Source of the DNA: Aquanectria penicillioides | Taxonomy: Eukaryota > Ascomycota > Sordariomycetes > Hypocreales > Nectriaceae | Assembly (NCBI GenBank): GCA_003415625.1 | Contig: PYIU01000001.1 | Span: forward strand, 6,140,210-6,204,209 | Reading direction: 5' to 3' | DNA: 64,000 bases | Shown: one piece after another, positions 35,791 to 47,091 of the stretch | Position numbering within the stretch: position 1 is the first letter of the stretch | Layout of the letters: the number at the start of each line of letters is the position of its first letter | Program-made: the position numbers and the translations under genes | Notes under the pieces: model-generated | Told to the model about the DNA's origin: nothing | The model's input: only the letters and a program-made list of their open reading frames with translations | The model's database searches: none

Positions 35791-37227
35791 CGCGTGATGA
35801 AGGTGGCGAACGATGAGTTGAGTACGTTGCACGGGAACCGTAGAGGGTTTCATGGATACCGGGATATGCGAGTCGGGCTCGTCGGGAGCATTACCTCTAA
35901 GTATGTGATGTGTAGTTGACGTTGGCTTGGACGACATGACTGAATACACTGAATACACAGTAGTGGTGACGACACTTGGCCCCACTTCTTCAGGGGGATA
36001 CCGGTACATGGCGGATGCCGAGTCAACGCGTCCTCCCCCTTGATCGAGGCGACAGCAACAGGAATAGCAACTCGCTTGAAAAAGCCATGGCATGCACGTC
36101 AGCAAAACGACGCCGATGTGACTCTGATATCGAGCATTGATTTCGTAGATCGTAACTGACAACAAGCTTTGATCTTGGCGAGTCCGTGGTGTGGCGGTGT
36201 TCAAGCGGGGCGTTCCGGGGCGTCGGCTTGCTTGTCATGTTGAGCTTCGTCCCAGCGAACCTACTTGTTCATGACTTCATGTGTACTGACGGACGGAGCA
36301 CACCCATGACTCTTGGTAGTGTTTCGAGGTCAGAATTAAACACAAAGCCCCGCATTGTTTCTCTGACCCGGCCGACTCCAATTCCTAGCATTGAAAATCA
36401 ACACGGGCGCGAATGGGCTGGGATGGTACATGACCGTGCCGAGCGCTGCCGCCGCCATGTAAGACTGCAAAATGCACCAAAGTGGTTTACGAAGCGATGG
36501 GGCGACGCAATTGATGCGAATGACAGGGCACACACGGCACATGGCTTTGATACCAACCTTGGATCTAGCCAACAGCCCTTACCCACGCCGCGCATCATCT
36601 CGTGTGACCTCTGTTGGTCACGCAGAAGACCTCGGGCACCTGATGGAAAGCCCATGGGAGGCCCAGACTCGTGGATTGGGCCAAAGGCTAGCTTGAAAGC
36701 GGGTAGCACTCAGGCTAACGAGCTGAACATCGGCAGAGGATCAATTAGAGATTGGATGGCGCTGTTGATGCAATGATACAGATTAGAGATGGGAAAAAGC
36801 CACGGCTGAAATTTTGGGCTTCATCGTGGCACGGCAAATTCCACGTGTCAGTGTCCGTTCAAGTGGTCTCTCTGAGGCTTGACGGACAGAGATTTCCTAG
36901 CATGGATGCAGGAAGGAGGCTGTGCCCTGAACCTTGAACTCTTTTCCCCCCCTCTGAACGTCGCCCGTTGACTCGGGGCGCGACCTAGAAGCTCTGGGAG
37001 CCTCGAGAACCCAGGCAGAGTTTGATTTTGAGTTTCGGGCCCTGACGTAGTCGGTAAAACCCGCCATCCGGACATCTGGGACAGGTAGCTGTCGGACCGG
37101 CATGGATTTACGCACACCAATCCCAGAAGAGGACGTGCCGAGGGAACGGCGTTTGCTACCGATGTCGCTTGCGTACCGAGCCCGAGACGCTGGGGTGCTC
37201 GGAGTGGGATCGATGGGGCCCAATGGA

Positions 37228-37262
37228 CGGGGAGGGAAGGGGAAGGGGAAGGGGAAGGGGGA
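37228..37262 (+). repeat. GGGGAA hexamer tract, G-quadruplex-like
   Basis: Five or more G4 runs separated by one to three bases, several as perfect GGGGAA units. The plus strand could fold as a G-quadruplex. Confidence 0.75.
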
Positions 37263-37840
37263 ATAGGGCTGTTGCGGTTAAGATATTAATAAATGGGTTA
37301 AGCTGCTTGGACCAACTATCAGGGAAAGCATGTTTGCCGGCATTGTGAGGACGAAGTACCGGGGCCAAGGACAAGACTGACTGCTTGTGCGACGTAGAGG
37401 CGGGTCTCTAGCGGAGGAGGATCGCGGCAGCTAACTACCTACCGTAGACGACAAATCTAACAAAGACAGACACCACATTTCAATTCACAGCCCGCAGCGT
37501 CCATATGGCCGCCAGCTTGTCCCGCACTTGTTTCCCCTTCCCCCAATGAATGCCCTTAGCTTCCTACAGTTGTGCCTCATTGTCCCTTCTCTCCCAAGGC
37601 TGATGTCGTTCGCTGGCTAGCCCAGGCTGGGGGGGGCGGCGCCCAGGTGGAGACGAGGACGAAGCGGTGGCTTGGATGAAGCCAGCCACGGGGACGGGGG
37701 GCGGGTTCTTCCAGGGTGAAGAATGATGACATCCATTGGAAGCAAGCGGCTCGCCGAGGCCGAGGGCGGCACTCATTGAAAAAAAAAAGAAGCTGCATGT
37801 TGCACCCCGAGTCATCTATCCGCCCTCAACCGGAGCTGAG

Positions 37841-37860
37841 AGAGAGAGAGAGAGAGAGAG
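37841..37860. repeat. GA dinucleotide repeat
   Basis: About ten GA units, next to the TAGGTACCTA palindrome at 37867. Confidence 0.85.
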
Positions 37861-39510
37861 GCTAGCTAGGTACCTAACATGCGTAGGCACATACCTAAGT
37901 TACATGTGTACAGACGGGGACACACAGAAGCGGGATGGAGGGAGAAGGGCTCTGGGGATTATGATTCGTCGGGCTGCATCGAGCCCAAACAACTTTAACC
38001 GGTTCGACGCCCGATCAATTGGCCAATCTATTTCATCGCCTAGGTACGAGACCCAATGGAACGAGCCGACTACCGAGTAGCTCGGCGGCATGTCGTTGGG
38101 TTGGGAATTAGACGGCAGGAGGAAATGATGATGGCCCGGGGGCTAGAGGCCCATGGTCGGACAGGAATACCGTTGGAGTGGTCAAACTTGGCAATGCGGC
38201 GGTGTATGTCCGGGGCGCCCAAGGGGCCCACTGGCAAGTGGCGCTCGCCGTCCGTAGCGCCCTTCAAGCGTCCAGCCTAGCGCCCATCGCCCGCTAATAA
38301 CCTACGAAATACCACGGCTCTCCGTGCTCGCAGGCTGTCCAAGCACAAGGGTGACAACGACGGCTATGCCAGCACGCCAGCGCCATCGCCATCACGGTCA
38401 TGTTCCGCCGCCAGCTGCGATTCCCCCATTCGAGGGAATTCTTCGACTGGATGACTATCTGCGCTCTTTTCCTTTTTCTTTGTTTTTCTTTTTTTTTTCT
38501 TTTCTCTTTGCCCGGACTAGGGACGACGTTCCAAGCCGAAGCATTGGATCAGATAACTAGTGGACGTCTTGGTGGTGTTTTCTTCTATGGGTTTTGTATT
38601 TGGTTTCTTTCCTTTTTTTTTTTCCCTTGCCGTTTGCCTTTGTTCAGTCTAAGTTGGGAAGGCACTTCCGTTCTGCGCCCGCCCACGCGGCCCCCCCATA
38701 AACCGCAAAGCATGTTCCTAGGTGCCCTGAATCCAAACCCCCCACTGCCCACTGCCCTACGTAGGTACCTACATACTAAGCCCAAACGCTCTCACTGGGC
38801 AGCCCAACAGCGACCAGGTTCCGTGCCACTGGGCTGCTGGGCTGCTGGGCCGTCCGCTAGGGCGCTAGGCCTCCTCTTTTGCCTCTGCTCTGGACTGTGG
38901 ATTGTGGACTGCGGGCCTGGGACTGGGGGAAGTTATCCGCTCGCTCCGCCCCCGCCTTTTCGGGGCTCCCCTTCTAAGGTGAGGATTCCACCCCCTTCAT
39001 CGTTCCCCAAAATCCTTTTTCTTTTCCGGGTTTCTCTTCTCCATTGTTCATTTTTCTTATTCCCACCTTCTACCCGTCGTTTCGCGGATGCTGCTGTTGC
39101 TGTTGCTCCTGTCGCTTGCACGGTAATAATAACTTGGCTATTCGGACGCACGTCAAAAGAATCCCTTTCCCAGCCGGCTCTCCATCCGCGTCCCCCGTCT
39201 CCGGTTCTCGGTCTCCTGTCGTCTCCCAACTCCGCCGTTATTTCCAGCGCTCAAAGCCGAAACCACCGATACGTCCGCGCCCGCCCCCTTGTGTTTCCTC
39301 ACTGCCCACGGTTTTCCGTCCCGCTCGCTGCGCGCAGGATCAGTTTATTCCCGGCTGGCGACACCAGCAACTCGGTGCGCGCCTGTGGTTCGTGTTCCCC
39401 CAGAGTCTCAATTAGCTGTTGGAGCCAGATCGCGGCCCGGGTTTTTGGCTGGTTTTGACTCGACGTCTCTGCGCGCTTGGTGACGGCGGGCGAGGTGCTG
39501 CATAGGCAGG

Positions 39511-39534
39511 CACAAGCACAAGCACAAGCACAAG
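39511..39534 (+). repeat. Four CACAAG hexamers just before the start codon
   Basis: Four perfect tandem copies of CACAAG end four bases before the ATG of the Zn2Cys6 gene, so they lie in the 5' leader next to the start. Could alter translation initiation context; no function is shown. Confidence 0.85.
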
Positions 39535-39538
39535 CCAG

Positions 39539-42039
39539 ATGGATCTGTCTCAGCGCCCGCATCCGCACCACGCGCATCACCATCAACCACCGCAGCAGCA
39601 CGCTTCATCGCACTCGCATCAGCAACACTCGCACCACCCGCAGCATCCCTCTCCCTACAGCCCTGCGCTTCCCGCTGCTCACTCGCATGCGAATGCAGGA
39701 CCTGCGCTGACGCCTGGTTCCGCATCTTCCACCTCCGCCGTGACGTCCCCCACCTCGGCGTCCCACCGGCTCCCCTCGGTTTCTGCCTCTGCCTCGACGT
39801 CCAGGCATTACCTGCACAGCGAATATCCTCAGGATCCCGACGATCAGGATGTATCTCCGTCCCTCAACGGCGACGAGCCGCCCAAGAAGAAGCAGAAGCG
39901 GAACAAGCCCACGCTGTCATGCCACGAGTGCGTGGAGCGCAAGACAAAGGTGCGTTAGCCGAGCCCATGCAACCTGCATATCTGCGTCTCCATCTATGTG
40001 TCCATCCATCCATCCCCCGTTCATCTGTGGTCATCTGGTTATCTCGGATGTGATGCGCCCACTCCTGTCACCCCAGATCTTGGCCTGACCTATCACAAAT
40101 TCGTCTTCGTTATTGGTCCATGTTTCACTCGCATATCTCCATCATTCACATTCTTTGGTCATGTTGCGACAACCCACGCTATTGTCTGTCAGCCGTTGCG
40201 ACCAAGCCGCTAACAAACATTCGATAGTGCGACCGAGGAAGACCGCATTGCCTTGCATGTAAGATGGCCTCTCTCCTCACCCTTTTTGATAATTCGAAAT
40301 GCTGACCCTCGCCCAGGCATAAAGCGCCAAACTGAGTGCAGATATGCCCATGTTGCGAACCTTCTCGAGTATGCCTTCCTCCAGCGGCTCACTTCACTTC
40401 CTCGATACTAACGCTTGGCAAAGGGAGACAACTCGATCAGCGGCCAATGGCCGTCGCATGACAAAGCCGCCAAAGAAGAAGCCCGGATCCACTGGCAAGT
40501 CCCCAATTCCCAATATTGCCGATCGCGGAATCAATGGCGACGAAGAAGTCACCTCAAGAGGCGCCGTCGCCTTGTCTACCGGCCTCCTCTCCAACGTGCC
40601 CTACTCGTTACCCACCGCCAGTAATGTTTTTGGAATTGGTTCAGAGCACCCTTTTGCGAACTACTGGACATGCGAAGGAGGTTTGCCGGAGGTTATTTCG
40701 GTTCTCCCAGAGAAGATCCAGGCCGACATTCTACTCAGCCGATATTTCGAGTGTGTTGACCCTGTGTATCCGATGATCCATCGCCAAACGTTTTACGCCG
40801 ACTACGAGCATTTTTGGCAAATGGCCCAGCAAGAAAAGAACGACATCGACGGCTCCTTTATTGCATTGATCTTCGTCATGTTGGCGCTTGGTACCCAGTT
40901 CGTGACGACATCGACGTCACCCAGGGAGCGGAAACAGACTGCCGAGTTTTACGCCTCAGCCAGTAATCAAGCGCTACGCGTATCGTCCTATCTTAGCAAG
41001 GCTTCGTTACGGTCGATTCAAGCCATGGTGCTCATTACGTATTTTCTCATCAACGACAACCACGCATCGGATGGCTGGGCGTTTGCGGGCATTCTGATCC
41101 GGCAGGCATATGCTATGGGTCTTCACCGGGATCCTAACACTGGTGAGCGCTGCTACTGAGAATACAGTTGATTGAACGTGGCCTAACATCCGCAGTAACT
41201 CCGAACGCGAGCTTGTTCGAAAAGCAGCAGCGACGAAAGCTATGGCAGGCCGTGCTGCTCCAAGATACGTTTCTAACGGTGCTCCTATCTCTCCCGCCGT
41301 CAGCAACCCACACCGATGTCTCTGTTGAAGATTTGTTGGACGATGGCTCTTCGATCGCAAATAGCGATCCTACAGACACGGCCTACATTCGAGGGTCGTG
41401 GACCCTGGCCAACTTGGTTCAGGAGACAATCTGCTCGCCACGGTCGTTGGATGTGCCTATTTGCACGACAGCCCGACACAAGTCGAAGCTGATTGCCGAC
41501 TTCCGGGCAGTATATCGGTCGTTTCCAGATGTATTTCGGTCGTGGGATCCGGACAGCATCACAGCATTGGCCAAGACGAACAAGAGGGTTGTTCGACAGA
41601 CGTTGTTTCTTACGAGCAACTACTTTCACAATCTGATGTTGGTCCACGCGTCAGAGAGCCCAGATGTCCCGGTTAATATCCGAGGAACTCTAGAGGCGGC
41701 GCACGACGCGATCAACGCCTTCTTTCTGCTGTTTACCCTTCTGGAGACGGAAGCGCGGGTCTGGTGGGTGTTCAATCACCGAGCGTTTCTCGAGGCGCTC
41801 TGCATAGGAAACGTACTTCGAGAGGCGGCAAAAGAGCATAATTCGGCGGATGCCATGGCCAGGGACCCGTTGTTGGTGAGGGCCAAGGCCGATATTAGTA
41901 AGTGGGATTCGATATTCGTTTCTGTTGACAGCGGGCTAACACGTTGACAGCGAGGATGATCCAGATTATGCAGATCATGGGAGAGGACTCAGAAGTGGCG
42001 CGAACGCGGGTGCAGGTTTTGAGCGACTTCCTAACATGA
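39539..42039 (+). CDS. Zn2Cys6 fungal-specific transcription factor
   Basis: Exons 39539..39949, 40228..40258, 40317..40368, 40424..41142, 41196..41897 and 41951..42039 encode 667 aa. The N-terminal 120 residues are His/Ser/Pro/Gln-rich. A basic stretch PPKKKQKRNK precedes the binuclear zinc cluster at residues 128-155 with the six cysteines in C-x2-C-x6-C-x6-C-x2-C-x6-C spacing; the first intron (278 nt) splits the cluster after ERKTK and the second falls within it. The middle part (about residues 200-450) is the fungal_trans regulatory domain, with LLSRYFECVDPVYPMIHRQT, ALGTQFVTT, RSIQAMVLITYFLINDN and RQAYAMGLHRDP. It probably activates or represses transcription in the nucleus; target genes are unknown and no biosynthetic cluster surrounds it. 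The 31- and 52-nt exons are easy to miss in automatic annotation. Confidence 0.92.
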
Positions 42040-44096
42040 TGGATGAATTGACTAGGTGGCTGGTTGGTTGGTTGATGCATTTGATTTATTCGACTGTTTG
42101 AATTTCAGGGGAGGAACGAATGCCCTGGAATAGTAACGAACGATGATGGGAGAGGAGTGTGTTCGACTTTTGTTGACGATGATATCTGAGATACCACGGC
42201 GGCCAGGGAATGGGACGACTAGAGTGGATCGGGGAGGGAGAGGGCAAGGGTTATTTGGGGATTCTAGAGTCGAGACCGGGGGTGTGGACGGAGCCCGTGG
42301 TTATTAGACGTACATGTACATACGAACTCTATGTGTAGAAGCAGAAGAAGAGGAAGAATGGCAGCATGAAACAATATGAGGAACCACGTTTAGGATCCCT
42401 GCAAGCCTCTTTCGTGGCGGTTCGTGTGTGACGGCAGTGACAGTGTGTGAGAGATAGACTACGTACGACCTGATGTCCGGGATCCGGCCGAACGATCAGA
42501 TATCGGTAATAGGCTGGGTTTTACGGCGTATCCAATCCGAGGCCATACGTGGAAGCAGGCTTGGCACATTTGCGCATCTTGTGGCACAACAGGACCAGGT
42601 CAAGGGCCGGCAAGGTATGCCGAAGACCCATTTGCGATTGCGTACCATGGGATATTTGGGGTGCGGTGCCCCGCTGGTGACGGAGTAGGAGGAGGAGGAG
42701 GAGGAGGAGAGGAGGACTGGTATGTAATACCTATGTATGTACCAGTATGTATGGGCCGGCGCACATGCACCGTACCCGCACGTACGTACTGTATGTAGGG
42801 ACTACTCCGTACATAGGTAGGTTGGAGGACTGGGCCATAGTATCCGTAGTGGCCCCCGCTATTACATGCCTGGATCAAATTGCACTGGTGGGCCATGACG
42901 AACATTGGTGGAGGGAGGGGCTGAGAGCAGAGGGACTCGTCAGCTCGTCGGCGCTGATTGGCCCGTGGCGGTGACGGACAACGATAGGTGGGTTGATGGG
43001 ATTGCGCAGCCCTGGGGCCGGGCCTGTGCCCCCTCTGTCATTCACTTCCGGAAACGCCTTCTTTTTTTCTCCTTCACTCTTTTTACGTTTGCTGCTAAGA
43101 ACAGCCGCCAGTCAAGGGCCGAAACCAAGTCTTGTCTGTTTTATTAGTTGCCCTTGGGCCGGTTGTTGTCTGTCCTTGCGCACGGGTCCGGGTGATGAAT
43201 GGCAATGGCAATTGTAAGGGCACCTAATGGTAATGGTAGCGGTACAAGTGCAACGCGCCGCCAGGGCAGACCAACGTTTGCGACGCAATGACACGATGCC
43301 AAGAACGCAACCCCCCCCCAAGAAGCTGTTGTGACGGGAACGACGAAACTAGACCGATACGTGGTTGTTGAGTGATTGAATGATTCATTGACTGAAAGAG
43401 CCTCTTTTGCCGGACAGGATCTGGCCCTATAGGGGGTCCAAGGGTTGAGGGGCGGGGGGGGGGCGGTCTCGACAAGGGTCCTGTCCATCTGCACACGGAC
43501 TACCCAGTGCTGGATGATGTCGGCATGTGTATCCATATGTGCGCAAACGCCATGGGCCTGTCTCTGCGTAGAGAGAGCCGTGTCAGGAAAAGGAAGGGCG
43601 AAAAAATAAAATACCAAAAAAAAAAAAAAAAAAAAGGACCCAACCAAGGACACACAGCACAGTCCCCGCGGAGGGCACACGCATCCACATGCAGCAACGC
43701 TAGGTGCGGCCGGGGGCCCACAGTGCCTACGTACGTCTCTCCCCAGACACCGCGCGTCCCTCACAATCCCTCGTCTTATCGGCGTCGCCTCTCCCGCAGC
43801 TGAAGGGCACTGCATAGCCCAGGCGCCTCTTTTTCAGGCACCCTTCATCTGCAAACCTCTTCCCATTCGGTTTCCGAATATCATTTTCCCTGGCTTTTTT
43901 CTTTGTTTTTGAGCCCTTTCCATTCCTTCCCTTTATTGAGCTGCCTGGAGGAATTATTTGGCGGCCTGGTGACTTGATTCTTACACTCCCCCCAACCACA
44001 CGCACTGCAACAACCCACACCCGCCGCGGGTACTGCCCCGATCCATTGTCGAGGATAACTTCAAAATACCCCCGAATTCTGGTGGCCTAGCCCAAC
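42040..44096. other. Intergenic region with microsatellites
   Basis: Two kilobases with no supported gene. Contains a GGA triplet run (42687-42715), TACGTA/CATAGGTAGG sites (42780-42830), a C9 run near 43311 and a 20-nt A run (43616..43635). The last 200 bases are T/C-rich, consistent with the start region of the next gene. Confidence 0.5.
43616..43635. repeat. Poly-A tract (20 A)
   Basis: Uninterrupted A run on the plus strand; possibly variable in length. Confidence 0.9.
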
Positions 44097-46593
44097 ATGC
44101 GCGGCCTCACTCAGGCTGCCGCCTTATTGCTGGTGCCGGCACTGGCCAGGGCTTCCGGCCTGGGCCTCAAAGGTGAGTTCACCACTTACACACGTCGAAT
44201 GGGAGGGCGTGGATGGACACGATACGAGATCCCCCCCCCCCCTTCCCCTCAATCCCGGCTCATCACAATCACTCAAGCGACCAGGCGCTGACCAAACTCG
44301 AACAGGCACAAAGCCAGAGACCATTCCCTTGGCCGTCGTAGACTTGGATGCTCCCAAGGGCCGCCATGGCGTCGAACCTCTGGTAATGACAACTTTGCCA
44401 TCTCAGACCTCGAGCCATCTTCTGCTCGACTCGAGGTCCACTTTCTCGCCGCTCATCTAGACTAACACGTCTTTTCACAGACTCTTCACGTCGACGTCAA
44501 GGAATCCGAAGACATCTGCGGTGAAACCGACCTCAGCATCAATGGCAAGCAGCTCGGCTTCAACAAGCATGGCGCCGGCTCTGGAGACGTCGTCGTCGGC
44601 GACCAGACCATGACGGCTCACTGGCTTCTCTCTTGTGTCATGTCGCACAACGAGCCCGAGGCCCAGCTCCTCCGCTTCTCCATCGACAAGATCAACGGCA
44701 ACGCCGTCGACGTCTCTGACTTCACCATGACCTTCCGAAAGACTCTTCCGGCCATTGTCATCGACTTCCAGGGCGCCACTAAGAAGACTTCCCACCGAGG
44801 CAAGGGTAAGGGCAAGCACATGGGCGACCGCCCCTCGCACGACGGACACCGCAAGCCCGATGAGATGCCAGATCCGGATGACGAGCTCGAGGCCCAGATC
44901 CACGAGCTCGAGATCCTGCGCGACCAGGCCGAGGAGTTGATGGCGCTCATCCACGAGAAGGAGAGGGCCATCCACGAGCGCTTCGGCCACCGAGGCTCCA
45001 ACCACCGCCGACCTCCTCCCCCTCCTCCCGGCTTCTCCTCGCTGAAGCACTGCGACAGCCTCCAGTGCGTCGTCCGCACCATCACCGAGAAGGTCAAGCA
45101 CACCGCCGGCAACCTGTGCGGCGATTTCCTCAACGACGGACACGGATTCGGCGGACAGGGTGACCGACCTCCTCCCGGTGGACACGGCCGACCCCCGAAG
45201 CACCGAGTCCCCGGAAACCACTCGCACCCCGCCCCCCCGGCGACCGACCTCCATTCTGCCCACCTTGCCATGGCCCTCCTTCTGAGGGTTTCCCTCCTCC
45301 TCCTCCTCACCACGGAGAGAAACCCTTCCCTCCTCCTGAGGACCCCGAGCAACCCCCTGAGGACCCTGAGGATCCTGAAGACCCCGAGGAGCCTCCCATG
45401 GATGGCGATCTGCCCCCTCCTCCTCCTGATCACGGTGATCTTCCTCCTCCTCCTCCTCCTCCTCCTCCTCCTCACCACGGCGACCGCCCCCCTTTTCCTC
45501 CTGGCCATGGACACCACCGCCCTCCTCCCCCTGAGGACGGTGACGACGAGGATTTCATGGATTTCCCCCTCCTCCTCACCACGGTGAACACCCGCCGCCC
45601 CCTCCTCCTCCTTTTGGCCACGGCGATCGTCCTCCTCCCCCTCCTCCCGAGGGACACGGTGGACGTGGTCCTCACCGCGGAGGCCACGGCGACAACAGGT
45701 TCCCCCCTATTGAGTCTCAGGACGACGAGGGACACCCTCCTCACCACGGAGGTCCTCCCCATCACCACCAGCATGGCGGCCCCGGCCACCACCACGGTCC
45801 TCCTGTACGTTTTAACCCCTGAGATGATAATCATATGGTATCGCGAAAACTAACCACCACCCCTTAGCACCACGGTCCCGTCATGATGAGCTTCGGCATG
45901 GCTGCCATCGCCCTCGCTCTCTTCTCCATCATCGGCCTCGGCTACATCCACCGCCGCATCGCCCGCCTCAGCCCCGAGTCCCGCCGCGCCATCCGTCGAG
46001 CCATCCGCCGCTCCGACAGCGACCGCCGCAACAGCCGCCCCAGGACCGCCATGCAGTCCGCCATCCACCGCGTCTTTGCTCGCTGGACCGGCGACTCGGA
46101 GGAGGAGAAGCAGAGCATGCTCCGCCACCGCTCCGACAGCGAGGACAGCGTCACCATGGAGCAGGAGATTGCTCGGTTCCGCGAGGCCGCCTTCATGGTC
46201 GAGGGACTGGTCGCCGCCGAGGAGGGCCGCAACGCCCAGCGCGAAGTGGTCCAGCAGCACATGCACGCTCACCACTACCACCACTCTCCTCCTCCTCCTC
46301 CTCACCCTCATCCTCACCACCCGCACCACCCTCACGGAGCTCCTCCCCCTCCCCCTCCTCCTCCTCCTCCTCCTCCTCCGGCTCGCCCCCCGATGGTCCC
46401 TCACGCTGTCGCTGCCGCTGCTGCTTACCCCAACTTTGTCATCGCGGATGAGCACCTGCCCTCCTACGACGACGAGACCAACGAGTCGGCCGTGGTCACC
46501 GACGGATGCCGTTATACTCCCGGCTCCTCAGACTACGCCCCTTCAGAGGCCGCATCCAACACCAACGATGTGCTCGGCGACTCCAAGCACTAA
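44097..46593 (+). CDS. Secretory-pathway membrane protein with Pro/His-rich region, frame broken twice
   Basis: Exons 44097..44172, 44306..44382, 44481..45804 and 45868..46593. I do not recognise a named family. A signal peptide (MRGLTQAAALLLVPALARAS) is followed by a Cys-containing domain with ESEDICGETDLSINGKQLGF, HWLLSCVMSH and TMTFRKTLPAIVIDF, then a helical acidic part, HCDSLQCVV...NLCGDFL, a long Pro/His/Gly-rich region, one membrane helix (SFGMAAIALALFSIIGLGYI) and a basic cytosolic tail RRAIRRAIRRSDSDRR with another His/Pro tract. The single frame fails at C runs 45232..45238 and 45565..45569; each lacks one base relative to the frame that continues the same Pro/His pattern. With both restored the protein is 734 aa. 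Likely a plasma-membrane or wall-associated type I protein; role unknown. Confidence 0.75.
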
Positions 46594-47091
46594 ATAACAA
46601 CATGTGTTGTGTGTGTGTGTGTGTGTGGGAATATCTCGTTTCTTTTTTTTTTTTTTTTTTTTTGTTTCATAAGGTCAATTTCCCTCTTGTAACTTGCTTG
46701 TTGGTTCCCTCGTTCTGGTCATAGAGTTTTTTCAGGGGGTCGTCCACATTAATACCCCATACCCCTTATTTCTCTGGATCGTCTCTCATGTCGAAATCAC
46801 TTTTTTTTTTTTTTTATCCCTCTGGCAACCCTCCCCCAAACCTCCTCTCTCTCAGCTTCTGTATATCGCATACAAGCTGCACTTGTCTCTCGCCTCCTCT
46901 TCTACTTCTCAGCGTCTAGTTCTATTTGGGTTTATGGGTGAAATGAGTGAAGCCGAGTGTATGAAGTAGTACATAAATACAAATTCAATACCAAACTACC
47001 CCCTTTTTCTCTATCCGCTTCACTAGGTGTCTGTGAAGCCTCCAACGTGCAAAGTATCCTTTCCTCTCCCAACCCCTATCCAACCATCTCC
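46594..47091. other. Intergenic, convergent 3' regions
   Basis: Begins with a GT dinucleotide run (46605-46626), then a 21-nt T run at 46643..46663 and a second T run near 46801-46816. No gene seen. Confidence 0.6.

Larger units (their letters stand above)
35791..39538. other. Upstream region of the Zn2Cys6 gene, no supported gene
   Basis: About 3.7 kb between two divergently oriented genes. It contains G-rich and purine repeats (37228..37262, 37841..37860), palindromes TAGGTACCTA (37867..37876) and GTAGGTACCTAC (38761..38772), and long T-rich tracts (38460-38630). A 352-codon frame at 38400..39458 looks like translated promoter DNA. The last few hundred bases are pyrimidine-rich and probably the transcription start and leader of the regulator. 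Confidence 0.5.

Noticed and set aside
35791..36204. 138-codon N-terminal extension of the flavin-binding protein
   Set aside because: Open but unrelated to the family, Thr/Cys-rich, with a better start just before the first conserved helix; more likely 5' leader.
38400..39458. 352-codon plus-strand open frame upstream of the Zn2Cys6 gene
   Set aside because: Composition is Phe/Leu/Pro/Ser from T-tracts and GC-rich low complexity; no domain, no codon regularity, and it overlaps the probable leader of the regulator.
44475..45263. 262-codon minus-strand open frame
   Set aside because: Antisense shadow of the Pro/His-rich membrane protein exon.
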